64,000 bases of DNA from Candidatus Electrothrix scaldis (lineage in GTDB: Bacteria > Desulfobacterota > Desulfobulbia > Desulfobulbales > Desulfobulbaceae), in assembly GCA_033584155.1 (NCBI GenBank), contig CP138355.1, positions 992,001-1,056,000 of the forward strand. The letters run 5' to 3'. A program made the translations under genes and the position numbers. The stretch's first letter is position 1, and the number at the start of each line of letters is the position of its first letter. This document shows positions 32,595-41,832 of this stretch, piece by piece. The notes beneath the pieces are model-generated. The model searched no databases. It saw only the letters and a list, made by a program, of their open reading frames with translations, and had not been told where the DNA came from.

Positions 32595-34580
32595 TCAGGA
32601 TGATTTTTCTTTTTCTTTCAGTTCTTCCAACACGATGTCTGCGTTTTTTTTCATTTGTAGCTGTTGCGCCTCTGTTAGGCCGTCCTTGCCAAATCGTTCT
32701 CTATAATAGAGGGTTAGGAAGGAGAGAATATTTTCCGAAAGCGTATGCAGAGGAGTTATTCTTTTGATGCGGCGAACCCAGCTGAGAGGCGGTTCCCAGA
32801 AGTTTCGCTCAAAACCCAGTGCGTTAAGATGCTGCTCAATTTTGTAATATGCGGAGTCTTTCCTGAGGTCCTGCTCGGATTTTTTGTGGGAGTCTGTTCG
32901 TATTCTGCGAATTTTTCTCCCTGCCCGCAATCTCTTGGCAAGAATAATAACGAGGGGAATAAGAAGGACCCACCACCATTTTTCTAGTATCCCCTCCTCT
33001 GAACCCCACCACCATCGAGAAAATGTAAAGAGCAGAGAGGACCAGAGGTCCTGGAAAAAGTGGAAAGGCGAGGCGGCTGCATTTTCTTCTTCAATCCAGG
33101 ATGAAGAGGTGGTGTCCAGATTATTCCAGGTACCGTTTTGATACACCAAGGTCCAGGCATGAGCATGTCGCGAGCGAACAATAATTTGTTTTCCCCAAGC
33201 ACTTCGTTCATGGGCGGACCAACCTGTGGCATAGCGGGCCGGAATGCCGCAAGCTCGGAGCAGCAGAACAGTGGCTGTGGCAAAATATTCGCAATGGCCA
33301 GCCCGGGAGCTAAGGAGGAAGGTTGCCAAGGAGGTCTTTCCTTGCGCAGCAGCACGCAGCTTTAGGGAGTAGTTGAATTGCGTTTGAAAGAAATCCTCAA
33401 GCACCTGGATTACTTGCTCTGGAGTTTTTGCTGTGAGGTGCAGTTCCTTGATAATTTTTTGGATGGCCGGTAATTCTTCTTCGGGGATATAGAGGTCATT
33501 ATCTGTTGGTGCCAAGTCGTCGCTTATACCTTCCTGATAATGCACCTGATACCCCAGCAGGCGTGGCCCTTCTTCAGCCTTGACCGCGCCCAAAGGCGTC
33601 TTTTTTAAGCGCGACACCGGAAGATTACCCAATTGATAGGATCCCAGGGGAAGTTTCAGGATAATTTTATCGTCTTCCAAAGGCGTCCAGACCGTGAAGG
33701 ATTTTCTTGCTTTGACTCCATGATCAGGTTGGAGCTTCCAGGTACTTTGATCCTTTTCCGGCTTGAGGTCAGAGAAATGGGCTGGAGCAGCGTGCCAGGT
33801 CGCCTCTTTATACAGGTTATAGCTTGCTTCTCTGAGCAGGATTGGTTGAAAGGGCTTAGTCTCTGGGGTGACCCGGAAGACAATCCGATCGGAAAGCTTG
33901 AGCTCACCGATATCACCCATAGAGGTGCTCCTTTTAAAGGGATCATTATTACCAGTGACCCACCAGTTACTAAACATCATCATCGCCTTTCTTTGGAGAT
34001 GATAGAGACCGATATGTCCGGCATATCCTGCACTGCCTATGAGTGCGAGAAGAAGAAACCACAGGAGAGGAGAGTAGCGTTTTGAGCGCTGGGGCCACAG
34101 TGCCCATGCCGTGAAGAAGAGTAAGCCGATAAAAAAACTTCCATCTCTGGCATTGCCTGTTCCGGCTGCGAGGAGACAGATTGCTGCATAGGGAGCAGAA
34201 ACATCTATGGTCCTGGGCTGATTATCTGCTGCAACCGCTTTGTTACGGGCAAGAAGCATCAGAGCCCGGATGTCAATTCTTCCTGCTACACTGTATTTCT
34301 GGGCCGCAAAGAGAGGGAAGCAGACCACAGGTAACCAGCGGAGGATTTTGAGAGAGGCCCTGAGGGAGTCAGTTGTGAGGAAAAAAATAGCCAGCCCTGC
34401 CAGGAGTATTGTGCAGATGTCCGTCAGCCGGTTGAAATCGGCTTGGGAAAGATCCCATTTGGTTGTGACGTATCGTGAACCCTCGATAAGCCCTGCCAAA
34501 GGAAGGGCAAGGGGGAGGAGGCCTGTTTGCCAGCCCCAGAAGAGGAGGATTGCGCCGGAGAAGAAAGGAGGGAGAGGCAT
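32595..34580 (-). CDS. TgpA-like transglutaminase membrane protein
   Basis: A 661-residue protein: about six N-terminal membrane segments (DUF3488 region), a periplasmic transglutaminase-like domain with Cys in SSRAGHCEYFATA, His in RSRHAHAWTLVY and Asp in NNLDTTSSSW, then one membrane segment (WWVLLIPLVIILA) and a cytoplasmic DUF4129-like end. It is the TgpA/YebA type that accompanies MoxR and DUF58 genes. The ATG follows 4 bases after the stop of the preceding small membrane gene, so the two are coupled. Substrate unknown; probably envelope-protein processing. Confidence 0.85.
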   Translation of the reverse strand: MPLPPFFSGAILLFWGWQTGLLPLALPLAGLIEGSRYVTTKWDLSQADFNRLTDICTILLAGLAIFFLTTDSLRASLKILRWLPVVCFPLFAAQKYSVAGRIDIRALMLLARNKAVAADNQPRTIDVSAPYAAICLLAAGTGNARDGSFFIGLLFFTAWALWPQRSKRYSPLLWFLLLALIGSAGYAGHIGLYHLQRKAMMMFSNWWVTGNNDPFKRSTSMGDIGELKLSDRIVFRVTPETKPFQPILLREASYNLYKEATWHAAPAHFSDLKPEKDQSTWKLQPDHGVKARKSFTVWTPLEDDKIILKLPLGSYQLGNLPVSRLKKTPLGAVKAEEGPRLLGYQVHYQEGISDDLAPTDNDLYIPEEELPAIQKIIKELHLTAKTPEQVIQVLEDFFQTQFNYSLKLRAAAQGKTSLATFLLSSRAGHCEYFATATVLLLRACGIPARYATGWSAHERSAWGKQIIVRSRHAHAWTLVYQNGTWNNLDTTSSSWIEEENAAASPFHFFQDLWSSLLFTFSRWWWGSEEGILEKWWWVLLIPLVIILAKRLRAGRKIRRIRTDSHKKSEQDLRKDSAYYKIEQHLNALGFERNFWEPPLSWVRRIKRITPLHTLSENILSFLTLYYRERFGKDGLTEAQQLQMKKNADIVLEELKEKEKSS

Positions 34581-34584
34581 TGTA

Positions 34585-35148
34585 TTACATCAGCTCGGAA
34601 AAAAAGAAGAGGCAGATGACAGAGATCCCCCAAAAAAATGACATCGTAAAGGCAATTTTGAGCCGATGAAATTTTATGTCTCTGATGTAGACCAGTTGCA
34701 GGTGTTCAAAAGCAAGCTCATTGACGATCTCCTCCAGTCCGGAAGGATAGTCTTTTGAAAAGTCAATGACATTTTTATTGGCTTTGATTGCTTCTCTGTT
34801 CAGAAAAATATCCAGTGCGCCGAAGTTATAACATCCGTTACCGTAAAATGATCCTTTGAATTTTTTTGAGTCAAGAATATGTTTTGCTGGGTTATCAATG
34901 GCTGATATTGTGCGGATGAGAATGAACACATTGACAAACCATAAAAAAATAAGCAGCAATGAAACAGAGATACCAAAGGAGTGGGAGATGACGTTTGATA
35001 TTTTAATTAAATAGTTAAATATTTGCCCTTTAATAACCAGTGGTAAGAGTAAGCCCGCCAAGAGCGTTCCGACTTTAACATCAATAGCTCGGATCGTTGC
35101 CTGGGTATCGTTTATTGCTGCCAGTATAAAAAAGATCTTATCATTCAT
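34585..35148 (-). CDS. Small multi-pass membrane protein resembling Pycsar effectors (DUF5706-like)
   Basis: A 187-residue protein with three or four membrane segments: VGTLLAGLLLPLVIKG, SVSLLLIFLWFVNVFILI and a C-terminal AFTMSFFWGISVICLFFF. The layout (RAIDVKVGTLLAG before helix 1, FYGNGCYNFGAL after helix 2, then a soluble helix EHLQLVYIRDIKFHRLKIA) resembles PycTM effectors of the Pycsar anti-phage system. That is a pattern resemblance from memory. No nucleotide cyclase is beside it; instead it is coupled to the TgpA gene. It could equally be an uncharacterised partner of TgpA. Confidence 0.5.
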   Translation of the reverse strand: MNDKIFFILAAINDTQATIRAIDVKVGTLLAGLLLPLVIKGQIFNYLIKISNVISHSFGISVSLLLIFLWFVNVFILIRTISAIDNPAKHILDSKKFKGSFYGNGCYNFGALDIFLNREAIKANKNVIDFSKDYPSGLEEIVNELAFEHLQLVYIRDIKFHRLKIAFTMSFFWGISVICLFFFSELM

Positions 35149-35227
35149 TTTTTTGCTTGGCTCTGGAGCTGGGAATGAAGCGTGTATATATTATCAATTA
35201 TAATGACGCCTCATTCCCACTCATCGT

Positions 35228-35626
35228 TTACTCACAAATATTATCTGCCTGATGGCAGGCAAGCACCTCAGTAACGTCAGAGTTTTCCATGAGCTCCTTG
35301 GCAAGTTCACTGTCAAAGCCACAATCGTAGCGATCTTTTACTTGAAGGAGAGGGCGCCTGATGAGGTAATTATCGTTTATCATCTCAGTAAAAATATTTT
35401 CTTTGGTCAGTTTCGCAGGATCAACCTCACCGCTCTTTATCCTGGGCGCATAAGGATTATGCCAGCGGTCAAAAGATAGTTTTTGAAAAAAAGGCGCTAG
35501 TTTTTCAGTTGTCCAGTCTTCTTCGAAAATATTTTTAACAGTAACATCGTGCCCTTTGCTTTTGAGCATCTCTATTTGCTTCTTGTTGTTCTTACACTCA
35601 GGTTTTACATAGATTTCAACGTTCAT
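35228..35626 (-). CDS. Nitrogenase-associated ArsC/Spx-like protein
   Basis: A 132-residue thioredoxin-fold protein. VEIYVKPECKNNKKQIEMLK places a single Cys where ArsC has its redox Cys. IRRPLLQVKDRYDCGFD is the ArsC/Spx family signature (RRP). APRIKSGEVDPAKL and the overall length fit the nitrogenase-associated branch (TIGR01616). Family members usually lie in nif clusters; here no nif gene is near, but glnB/glnD/glnA are ~13 kb away. RBS GGAGAGG precedes the start. Confidence 0.75.
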   Translation of the reverse strand: MNVEIYVKPECKNNKKQIEMLKSKGHDVTVKNIFEEDWTTEKLAPFFQKLSFDRWHNPYAPRIKSGEVDPAKLTKENIFTEMINDNYLIRRPLLQVKDRYDCGFDSELAKELMENSDVTEVLACHQADNICE

Positions 35627-35719
35627 GAAACCTCTCCTTGTTTGATTTTTATGGTATTATTTTTTTACTTTACCTTGTCTTGTAAGTTTTTTTGACGAGG
35701 GTATTACGCTGCGAAGTGC

Positions 35720-37069
35720 TTATAATTTCGCTACACCTTCTTCCATTTTACCAGCAGCTAATACGTGGAAATTTTCTGCATCACTCTGCATGGGGCCCGC
35801 ATCGTTTACGCCCTCTGCCTCCTCCGTCACCACAATAACCTTCAACGGCACTCCGATGCCCCGCAGCATTTTTATCATTTTTTGTCGTGCCTCATCCCAG
35901 GCAAGTAAAATGCAGAGGCACCCACTTATCCGCGAGGCATGACTGGTCAGCAAGGAAGAAAGCTCGGAAAACTGTCGATCATGACAGGGCTGTACACAGG
36001 CCAGAACTTCCATCATGCTGTCTGTATGTGAAACGCCGCGACCCGAAGAAAAACAATAGGCCTTATTGCCAACAAACATCAGGTCGAGCAGAGACTCCTG
36101 AGTCTCTACCGTACTGACAAAGGAGGCTGCCAGGGAAACGGCCTCTTCAAAGGCCCTGCTGTAGGGCTGCTCCTGAAAGGTGTCCAGTACCAGGCCATGC
36201 CGGACAAAAAACTCATCCTGATAATTTTTCACGATCAGCTTACCTGTCTTGGCCCAACTCTTCCAGTGAATTCTACGCAGGGGATCGCCGGAGCGGTATT
36301 CTCTCAGAGAAACAAATTCATCGGAATTTCCCACAGACGAGGCCAAGGCAACTCCGCCGGGTTGATGTCGACGTGAACCAGGTAGGTCTAATTGCGGGAG
36401 GCGGTAGCGTTTAGGGAGTATTAAGATCCGTTCATAGCAAGGGAAAAAATGGCAGGCTTTGAAGAGGCCAAAGGGGTCGGGGCGCGATACGGTAACGCCG
36501 GTGAGCTCCAGGTAGCCACGATGCAGGGGAAGGATTTCGATCCGAATCTGTTCGTTAGCGTGTGGAGGCAGTGTCGGGAGCACCTGCTCCTTTCCCTTTG
36601 CCTGGCGGTTTTGAGCAACCAGCCACATCCAGCGGTAGACCATTGTTCGCTTATCCCAGGCATTCCGGGTGTCTTCTTCCGGCTCCCTGGCCCGGAGAAA
36701 TTCATCATAGGTGGGGCGGGGATCGCCGAATTGTTCTTTGATCAGCAGGCCTGATTGCTGTTTGAGGGTGTGATTATGGATCCAGACTGAATAGGTCAGG
36801 GGGACTCCAGCCTGGGCAAATTTCGGGAGCCTTCTTTTTATCGTAAGGCGCACCCGGAAAAAAAAGCTAAAGAGAAAGGAAAGCAGGAGGAGAGGGGCGG
36901 CAAGGGCAAAGACCTGGTAGACCGTGCTGCGCCAGGGATTCATGCCGATACCGGCCGAGATAGCAAGAAGGGCCAGAATCAGCAGGCCTGCCGGAGTGAA
37001 ACGCCGCTCCCGCCAGCTGCTTATCCCATCAAAGATCTTGTAGGATTGATAGAAAAAATATCGTATCAT
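35720..37069 (-). CDS. DUF58 domain protein
   Basis: A 449-residue protein. Two membrane segments at the N-terminus (LLILALLAISAGIGM, FALAAPLLLLSFLFSFFF), a beta domain, then the DUF58 core: LREYRSGDPLRRIHWKSWAK and ENEVVLDT-like VLDTFQEQP, a degenerate von Willebrand A fold. DUF58 proteins work with MoxR ATPases and TgpA-like transglutaminases. It overlaps the MoxR stop by one base. Confidence 0.88.
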   Translation of the reverse strand: MIRYFFYQSYKIFDGISSWRERRFTPAGLLILALLAISAGIGMNPWRSTVYQVFALAAPLLLLSFLFSFFFRVRLTIKRRLPKFAQAGVPLTYSVWIHNHTLKQQSGLLIKEQFGDPRPTYDEFLRAREPEEDTRNAWDKRTMVYRWMWLVAQNRQAKGKEQVLPTLPPHANEQIRIEILPLHRGYLELTGVTVSRPDPFGLFKACHFFPCYERILILPKRYRLPQLDLPGSRRHQPGGVALASSVGNSDEFVSLREYRSGDPLRRIHWKSWAKTGKLIVKNYQDEFFVRHGLVLDTFQEQPYSRAFEEAVSLAASFVSTVETQESLLDLMFVGNKAYCFSSGRGVSHTDSMMEVLACVQPCHDRQFSELSSLLTSHASRISGCLCILLAWDEARQKMIKMLRGIGVPLKVIVVTEEAEGVNDAGPMQSDAENFHVLAAGKMEEGVAKL

Positions 37070-38019
37070 TATGCCGGAACTGGGACGGTTTCCAGGAGTT
37101 CTTCGACAATGCCCTGGGCGGTCTGACCGGAAAAGCGAGCCTGGGGATCAAGCACGAGCCGGTGGGCAATCACCGGGACAGCTATTTCCTGGATATGATC
37201 CGGTGTGACAAAGTCTTGTCCGTCAAACAGGGCCAAGGCCCGGGCCGTTTGCATCAGGGAGAGTGAGGCCCTGGGGCCTGCTCCAAGGACCAGGCCGGGG
37301 AAAGAGCGGCTGGTGTGGACAAGTTGGACAATGTATGTTTTCAGTTCTTCGCTGATATGCACCTCCTGTACCTGTTTTTTTACCAGTAGAATATCATCTA
37401 CAGTAGCGCATGGAGTAATATCTTCAATGGGATGATGGCCTGATTGGTTGGACAGCACTGCCACTTCATCTTCTACACTAATATAGCCAAGGCTGAATTG
37501 CAGGGAAAAGCGATCCATCTGTGCTTCTGGTAAAGGATAGGTTCCCCGAGATTCTACAGGGTTCTGGGTGGCAATAACAAAGAAAAGGTCCTCAAGTTGG
37601 CAATTTCCACCGTCAATGCTCACCTGATTTTCTGCCATTGCCTCCAGGAGGGCGGATTGGGTGCGGGGCGAGGCCCTGTTGATTTCGTCTGCCAGCAGGA
37701 TATTGGTGAATACCGGTCCCTTGTGGAGGCGAAATTCTTTGTCCTTGGGGTCAAAGATGGAGACGCCGAGAATATCTGAAGGCAGGAGGTCCGGGGTGAA
37801 CTGGATACGGGTAAAGCGGGTTTCGATAGAGAGCGCCAAGGTCTTGGCAAGAGTAGTTTTGCCTGTCCCCGGGTAATCTTCCAACAGGATATGGCCTCCT
37901 CCGGCAAAGCCTGCCAGCAATAAGCGGATAGAGTCTTTCTGGCCCTTCATAACCTTTGCGATATTCGCAGCTACGTTCTGCAGGACTGCTGTTGCCTGTG
38001 TCGCTGTGTCGTTTGTCAT
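37069..38019 (-). CDS. MoxR-family AAA+ ATPase
   Basis: A 316-residue AAA+ protein. Walker A GTGKTTLAKTLA, Walker B LLADEINRASP, sensor 1 FVIATQNPVESRGTYPLPEA and the arginine-finger region MDRFSLQF are all visible, as is the C-terminal lid. It is the chaperone-like partner of the DUF58 protein encoded next. In the usual cluster DUF58 and TgpA follow at once; here two unrelated genes intervene before TgpA. Confidence 0.93.
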   Translation of the reverse strand: MTNDTATQATAVLQNVAANIAKVMKGQKDSIRLLLAGFAGGGHILLEDYPGTGKTTLAKTLALSIETRFTRIQFTPDLLPSDILGVSIFDPKDKEFRLHKGPVFTNILLADEINRASPRTQSALLEAMAENQVSIDGGNCQLEDLFFVIATQNPVESRGTYPLPEAQMDRFSLQFSLGYISVEDEVAVLSNQSGHHPIEDITPCATVDDILLVKKQVQEVHISEELKTYIVQLVHTSRSFPGLVLGAGPRASLSLMQTARALALFDGQDFVTPDHIQEIAVPVIAHRLVLDPQARFSGQTAQGIVEELLETVPVPA

Positions 38020-38485
38020 ATGGCGCTCTCTTGAGATAGGTATATAGGGAAAATATTTCTAGATAGAATATACGAAAAAATGCTTTAATACTTAGGACGC
38101 AAGAAAGAAAAAGAAATTGTTTGGTTCAAAATGTTGAATAATTCTTTCCACAGAAAGCGTGTCGTGGTACTGTTTAGAAGTATATATCATACACTCATCT
38201 GGTGTGATTGTCATTTTTTGGAATTTGATAAATAATGTGTTGTCTCGAACAGCGTATAATACTGTCCTTTCTGTATCTTCTGGGCAGAATGCTGCTGTTT
38301 TTTGTTTCCTGGAGAAATAAAGGGGAATGGGAGTTTTGGCGATGCCACGGAGTGTCTCTCCCTTGGATAAACAAAAAAATAACAAAAGAAGACTGGACAA
38401 AAAATATTGGCATGATAAAAATATGTATCCTTAGCATGCGTTAACCTTGTCGCTTAGGTGTTTACGAGAGTTTACAGGAGAAAGG
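38020..38485. other. 466-base stretch between MoxR and aapJ
   Basis: Divergent promoters of moxR (minus) and aapJ (plus) should lie here. Overlapping minus-strand frames at 38092-38400 and 38195-38437 exist; the second starts with a signal-like MLRIHIFIMPIFFVQSSFV, which could join the first by a frameshift. Neither resembles a known family, so no gene is called. Confidence 0.4.
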
Positions 38486-39505
38486 ATGAAAAAATATATA
38501 CTCAGCAGCTTGGTAACGTTTTTGTTCCTGCTGTCTGTTGCCCCAATAATGGCAGGTACCCTGGATGAGGTAAAAAAACGTGGAACCTTGGTGTGCGGGG
38601 TGTCTACTGGCTTACCGGGGTTTTCTGCAACCGATGAAAAAGGGCATTGGAAGGGGCTGGATGTCGATGGCTGTCGTGCCATTGCTGCGGCTGTTTTCGG
38701 TGATGCCAAGAAGGTGAAATATGTTCCCCTGAATGCCAAAGAACGTTTTACCGCCCTCCAGTCCGGCGAGATTGACGTGTTAGTGCGCGGGACAACCTGG
38801 ACAAAACATCGTGACACAGCTCTAGGCCTCAATTTTGCCGGAGTCAATTACTACGATGGACAGGGATTTATGGTGTCCAAGAAGCTTGGGGTGAAATCTG
38901 CTAAGGATCTTGATGGGGCAATCTTCTGTATTCATGCTGGAACAACCACAGAGTTGAATCTGGCTGATTATTTTTCAAAAAATAACATGAGATACGAAGC
39001 CATTGTCTTTGACACCCACGATCAGGCCGCCAGAGGCTTCGAGGCTGGACGTTGCGATTGCCTGACGTCGGACCAATCGCAATTATATGCCCTTCGTACG
39101 CATCTCAGTAAGCCCTACAATGCTGTTGTTCTGAAGGAGGTTATCTCTAAGGAACCTTTGGGGCCGGTTGTTCGCCAAGGCGATGATCCTTGGTTTAATG
39201 TGGTTCGTTGGGCCTTTTTTGCTATGATAAATGCAGAGGAGCTCCGAGTGACTTCTGCTAATGTCGACGCAATGCGAAGAGATTCGAAAAACCCAGATGT
39301 TCAGCGTCTGCTGGGGCTGGATGGTGATAAAGGCAAGAGCTTGGGGCTATCGGAAGATTGGAGTTACCAGATCATTAAACAGGTCGGTAATTATGCCGAG
39401 AGTTTTGAGCGCAATGTAGGGAAAGGATCTACCTTGAAAATTAAGCGCGGTCTTAACGCTCTCTGGAAGGATGGAGGCATATTGTATGCTCCGCCCATGC
39501 GATAA
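38486..39505 (+). CDS. aapJ: General L-amino-acid ABC transporter substrate-binding protein AapJ
   Basis: A 339-residue periplasmic protein. A signal peptide (LSSLVTFLFLLSVAPIMAG) precedes TLDEVKKRGTLVCGVSTGLPG and DVDGCRAIAAAVFGD, the exact opening of AapJ/BztA proteins, and WTKHRDTALGLNFAGVNYYD. I chose ATG 38486 because AGGAG stands 8 bases upstream; the longer frame from 38447 has no support. It binds many L-amino acids (Glu, Gln, Asp and others) and passes them to AapQM. Confidence 0.95.
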   Translation: MKKYILSSLVTFLFLLSVAPIMAGTLDEVKKRGTLVCGVSTGLPGFSATDEKGHWKGLDVDGCRAIAAAVFGDAKKVKYVPLNAKERFTALQSGEIDVLVRGTTWTKHRDTALGLNFAGVNYYDGQGFMVSKKLGVKSAKDLDGAIFCIHAGTTTELNLADYFSKNNMRYEAIVFDTHDQAARGFEAGRCDCLTSDQSQLYALRTHLSKPYNAVVLKEVISKEPLGPVVRQGDDPWFNVVRWAFFAMINAEELRVTSANVDAMRRDSKNPDVQRLLGLDGDKGKSLGLSEDWSYQIIKQVGNYAESFERNVGKGSTLKIKRGLNALWKDGGILYAPPMR

Positions 39506-39510
39506 CGGAG

Positions 39511-40689
39511 ATGGACAGTAAACCCGAAGAACCTATAGTCCGATGGTTGAACCGGGGACGGAATAGGGCCTTACTCTTTCAGATTCTTCTGATGCTGAGT
39601 ACAGTGCTCTTTTTTGTCGTCATTGGCATCAATGCGCTCAGCAACCTGGAGGAGCAGGGAATAACCAGCGGCTTTGCCTTTCTGAGCCATAAGGCTGGTT
39701 TTAGCATCATCCAGACGCTTATTGAGTATAGCGAATCCAGCACCTATGCCGAAACTTTTCTGGTCGGCCTCCTCAACACCCTCCTTATTTCAGTTTTAGG
39801 TATTATCGGTGCTACAATTCTTGGTTTTATTATTGGTGTAGCGAGACTTTCTTCTAACTGGCTGATTGCCCAACTCGCTGGTATCTATATAGAGATATTT
39901 CGAAATCTTCCTCTTCTTCTTCAGGTTTTTTTCTGGTATTTTACAGTCCTTCGTTCTCTTCCTTTGCCTCGTGGCAGCCTGCATATCGGAGATTGGCTCT
40001 TTCTCAATATCAGAGGGATCTATGTTCCGCGCCCGCTTCCTCACGCCGGGATGAATTGGTTGCTTATCGTTTTCCTTATGAGTATAGTAGCGATTACTCT
40101 CTTTAAAATCTGGGCATGGAAATATAAGGAAAGAACAGGGGAAGAGTTGCCATTCATACGTATTTCTTTGGCTATCTTGTTCGTTCCAACCGTCATTACC
40201 TGGTGTGCTACTGGCGGCCCCTTGCATTGGGAACTTCCATCCTTGCAAGGCTTAAATTTTAATGGAGGGATAACTATTATTCCCGAGCTTGCAGCTCTTC
40301 TTCTTGCTTTGGTTGTGTATACTGCCAGCTTTATTGCTGAAATTGTCCGATCAGGCATTTTGTCTGTTAATCCTGCCCAAACGGAAGCGGCGCGTGCCTT
40401 GGGATTACCCCAAAGAAAAATTTTACGTCTGGTGGTTATTCCTCAGGCTATGCGGATGATTATTCCGCAGATGACCAGCCAGTACTTGAATCTGGTTAAA
40501 AACTCCTCTTTGGCTACGGCGATAGGGTATCCTGATCTCGTATCGGTTTTCGCCGGAACAAGCCTGAATCAAACAGGTCAGGCCATTGAGATTATAGCCA
40601 TGACTATGGCTGTTTATTTGATCCTGAGTTTACTTATCTCCTGGTTGATGAATAGGTATAATGAGCGAGCCTTATTATTGGAGAGGTAA
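39511..40689 (+). CDS. aapQ: Amino-acid ABC transporter permease AapQ
   Basis: A 392-residue membrane protein, the longer AapQ/BztB-type permease. FLVGLLNTLLISVLGIIGAT is the start of the conserved core, EIFRNLPLLLQVFFWY is the family signature, and EAARALGLPQ is the ATPase-contact loop. An insert between the second and third core helices is typical of AapQ. It starts 5 bases after aapJ. Confidence 0.95.
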   Translation: MDSKPEEPIVRWLNRGRNRALLFQILLMLSTVLFFVVIGINALSNLEEQGITSGFAFLSHKAGFSIIQTLIEYSESSTYAETFLVGLLNTLLISVLGIIGATILGFIIGVARLSSNWLIAQLAGIYIEIFRNLPLLLQVFFWYFTVLRSLPLPRGSLHIGDWLFLNIRGIYVPRPLPHAGMNWLLIVFLMSIVAITLFKIWAWKYKERTGEELPFIRISLAILFVPTVITWCATGGPLHWELPSLQGLNFNGGITIIPELAALLLALVVYTASFIAEIVRSGILSVNPAQTEAARALGLPQRKILRLVVIPQAMRMIIPQMTSQYLNLVKNSSLATAIGYPDLVSVFAGTSLNQTGQAIEIIAMTMAVYLILSLLISWLMNRYNERALLLER

Positions 40690-40701
40690 TAGAGAGCTAT
40701 T

Positions 40702-41796
40702 ATGACGGAAGCGCATATTCCGCATCCTGATTTATCCCCACCTCTGACCAGTGTTGGACCTGTGGGCTGGGTGCGACGGAACCTGTTTTCAACACCGCTC
40801 AACAGCCTGTTCACATTGACGGCCCTTTATCTGCTCTACCATTTTATCCCTCCAATGATTAACTGGGCCGTGGTTTCAGCGGATTGGTCAGGAACCAGCC
40901 GTGATGCCTGTTCGGGAGATGGTGCCTGCTGGGTCTTTGTCAGGTTGCGTTTTCTTCATTTCATGGTAGGCTTTTATCCGGAGGAGCAACTCTGGCGTCC
41001 TATTGCTGCCTTTGCTATGGGAGTTCTCTTGCTCCTTTATCTTTTTTTAAAAGGCATGCCACATAAAAATTGGGTTGCCGTATTCACCATTTTTGGTTCC
41101 CCTATTGTCGCCTTCTTTTTGTTTTACGGGGGGGTGTTCGGTTTACCTGTTGTGGAGACCCATCAGTGGGGCGGCTTGATGCTCACCCTGATTCTCTCTA
41201 CAGTGGGTATGCTTTTTGCTCTTCCTCTGGGGACTCTGCTGGCCTTGGGGCGCCGTTCCTCAATGCCGTTTACTAAGTCGTTGTGTGTCGTTTTTATTGA
41301 GCTTTGGCGTGGCGTTCCGTTGATTACCGTCCTTTTTATGTCTTCCGTATTGATTCCTCTGTTTATGCCGGAAGGGGTACGGATGGACAAGCTGTTACGT
41401 GCCCTCATAGGTATATCTTTGTTTCAGTCTGCCTATATGGCAGAGGTTGTGCGCAGTGGTCTTCAGGTTGTCCCACGGGGACAGTATGAGGCCGCAGATG
41501 CTTTGGGCCTGTCGTATTGGAAGGCCATGCTGCTGATCATCCTGCCTCAGGCTTTGAAAACAGTCATACCCGGTATAGTGAATACCTTTATTCAGCTCTT
41601 TAAAGATACAACCTTGGTGCTTATTATTGGCCTGTTTGATCTCCTGGCAACTGTACAGGCTTCCTTTACTGACAGTAAATGGCTGGGCTTTTCGGCAGAA
41701 GGGTATATCTTTGCCGGACTGATTTATTGGCTGTTCTGTTTTTCCATGTCCAGGTACAGTCGCTATCTGGAAAAGAAACTTCATACTGGGTATTAA
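40702..41796 (+). CDS. aapM: Amino-acid ABC transporter permease AapM
   Basis: A 364-residue membrane protein, partner of AapQ. Core segments: WGGLMLTLILSTVGMLFALP, VFIELWRGVPLITVLFM and the EAADALGLSY loop for the ATPase. The N-terminal extension with GWVRRNLFSTPLNSLFTL is typical of AapM/BztC. The gap to aapQ is 12 bases. Confidence 0.95.
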   Translation: MTEAHIPHPDLSPPLTSVGPVGWVRRNLFSTPLNSLFTLTALYLLYHFIPPMINWAVVSADWSGTSRDACSGDGACWVFVRLRFLHFMVGFYPEEQLWRPIAAFAMGVLLLLYLFLKGMPHKNWVAVFTIFGSPIVAFFLFYGGVFGLPVVETHQWGGLMLTLILSTVGMLFALPLGTLLALGRRSSMPFTKSLCVVFIELWRGVPLITVLFMSSVLIPLFMPEGVRMDKLLRALIGISLFQSAYMAEVVRSGLQVVPRGQYEAADALGLSYWKAMLLIILPQALKTVIPGIVNTFIQLFKDTTLVLIIGLFDLLATVQASFTDSKWLGFSAEGYIFAGLIYWLFCFSMSRYSRYLEKKLHTGY

Positions 41797-41832
41797 AAAA
41801 GCGCAGATATACTGGTCTGTTACAAGGGAGAT

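Noticed and set aside
38092-38437. Overlapping minus-strand frames as one secreted protein with a frameshift
   Set aside because: The only support is a hydrophobic start; no family pattern in either frame.
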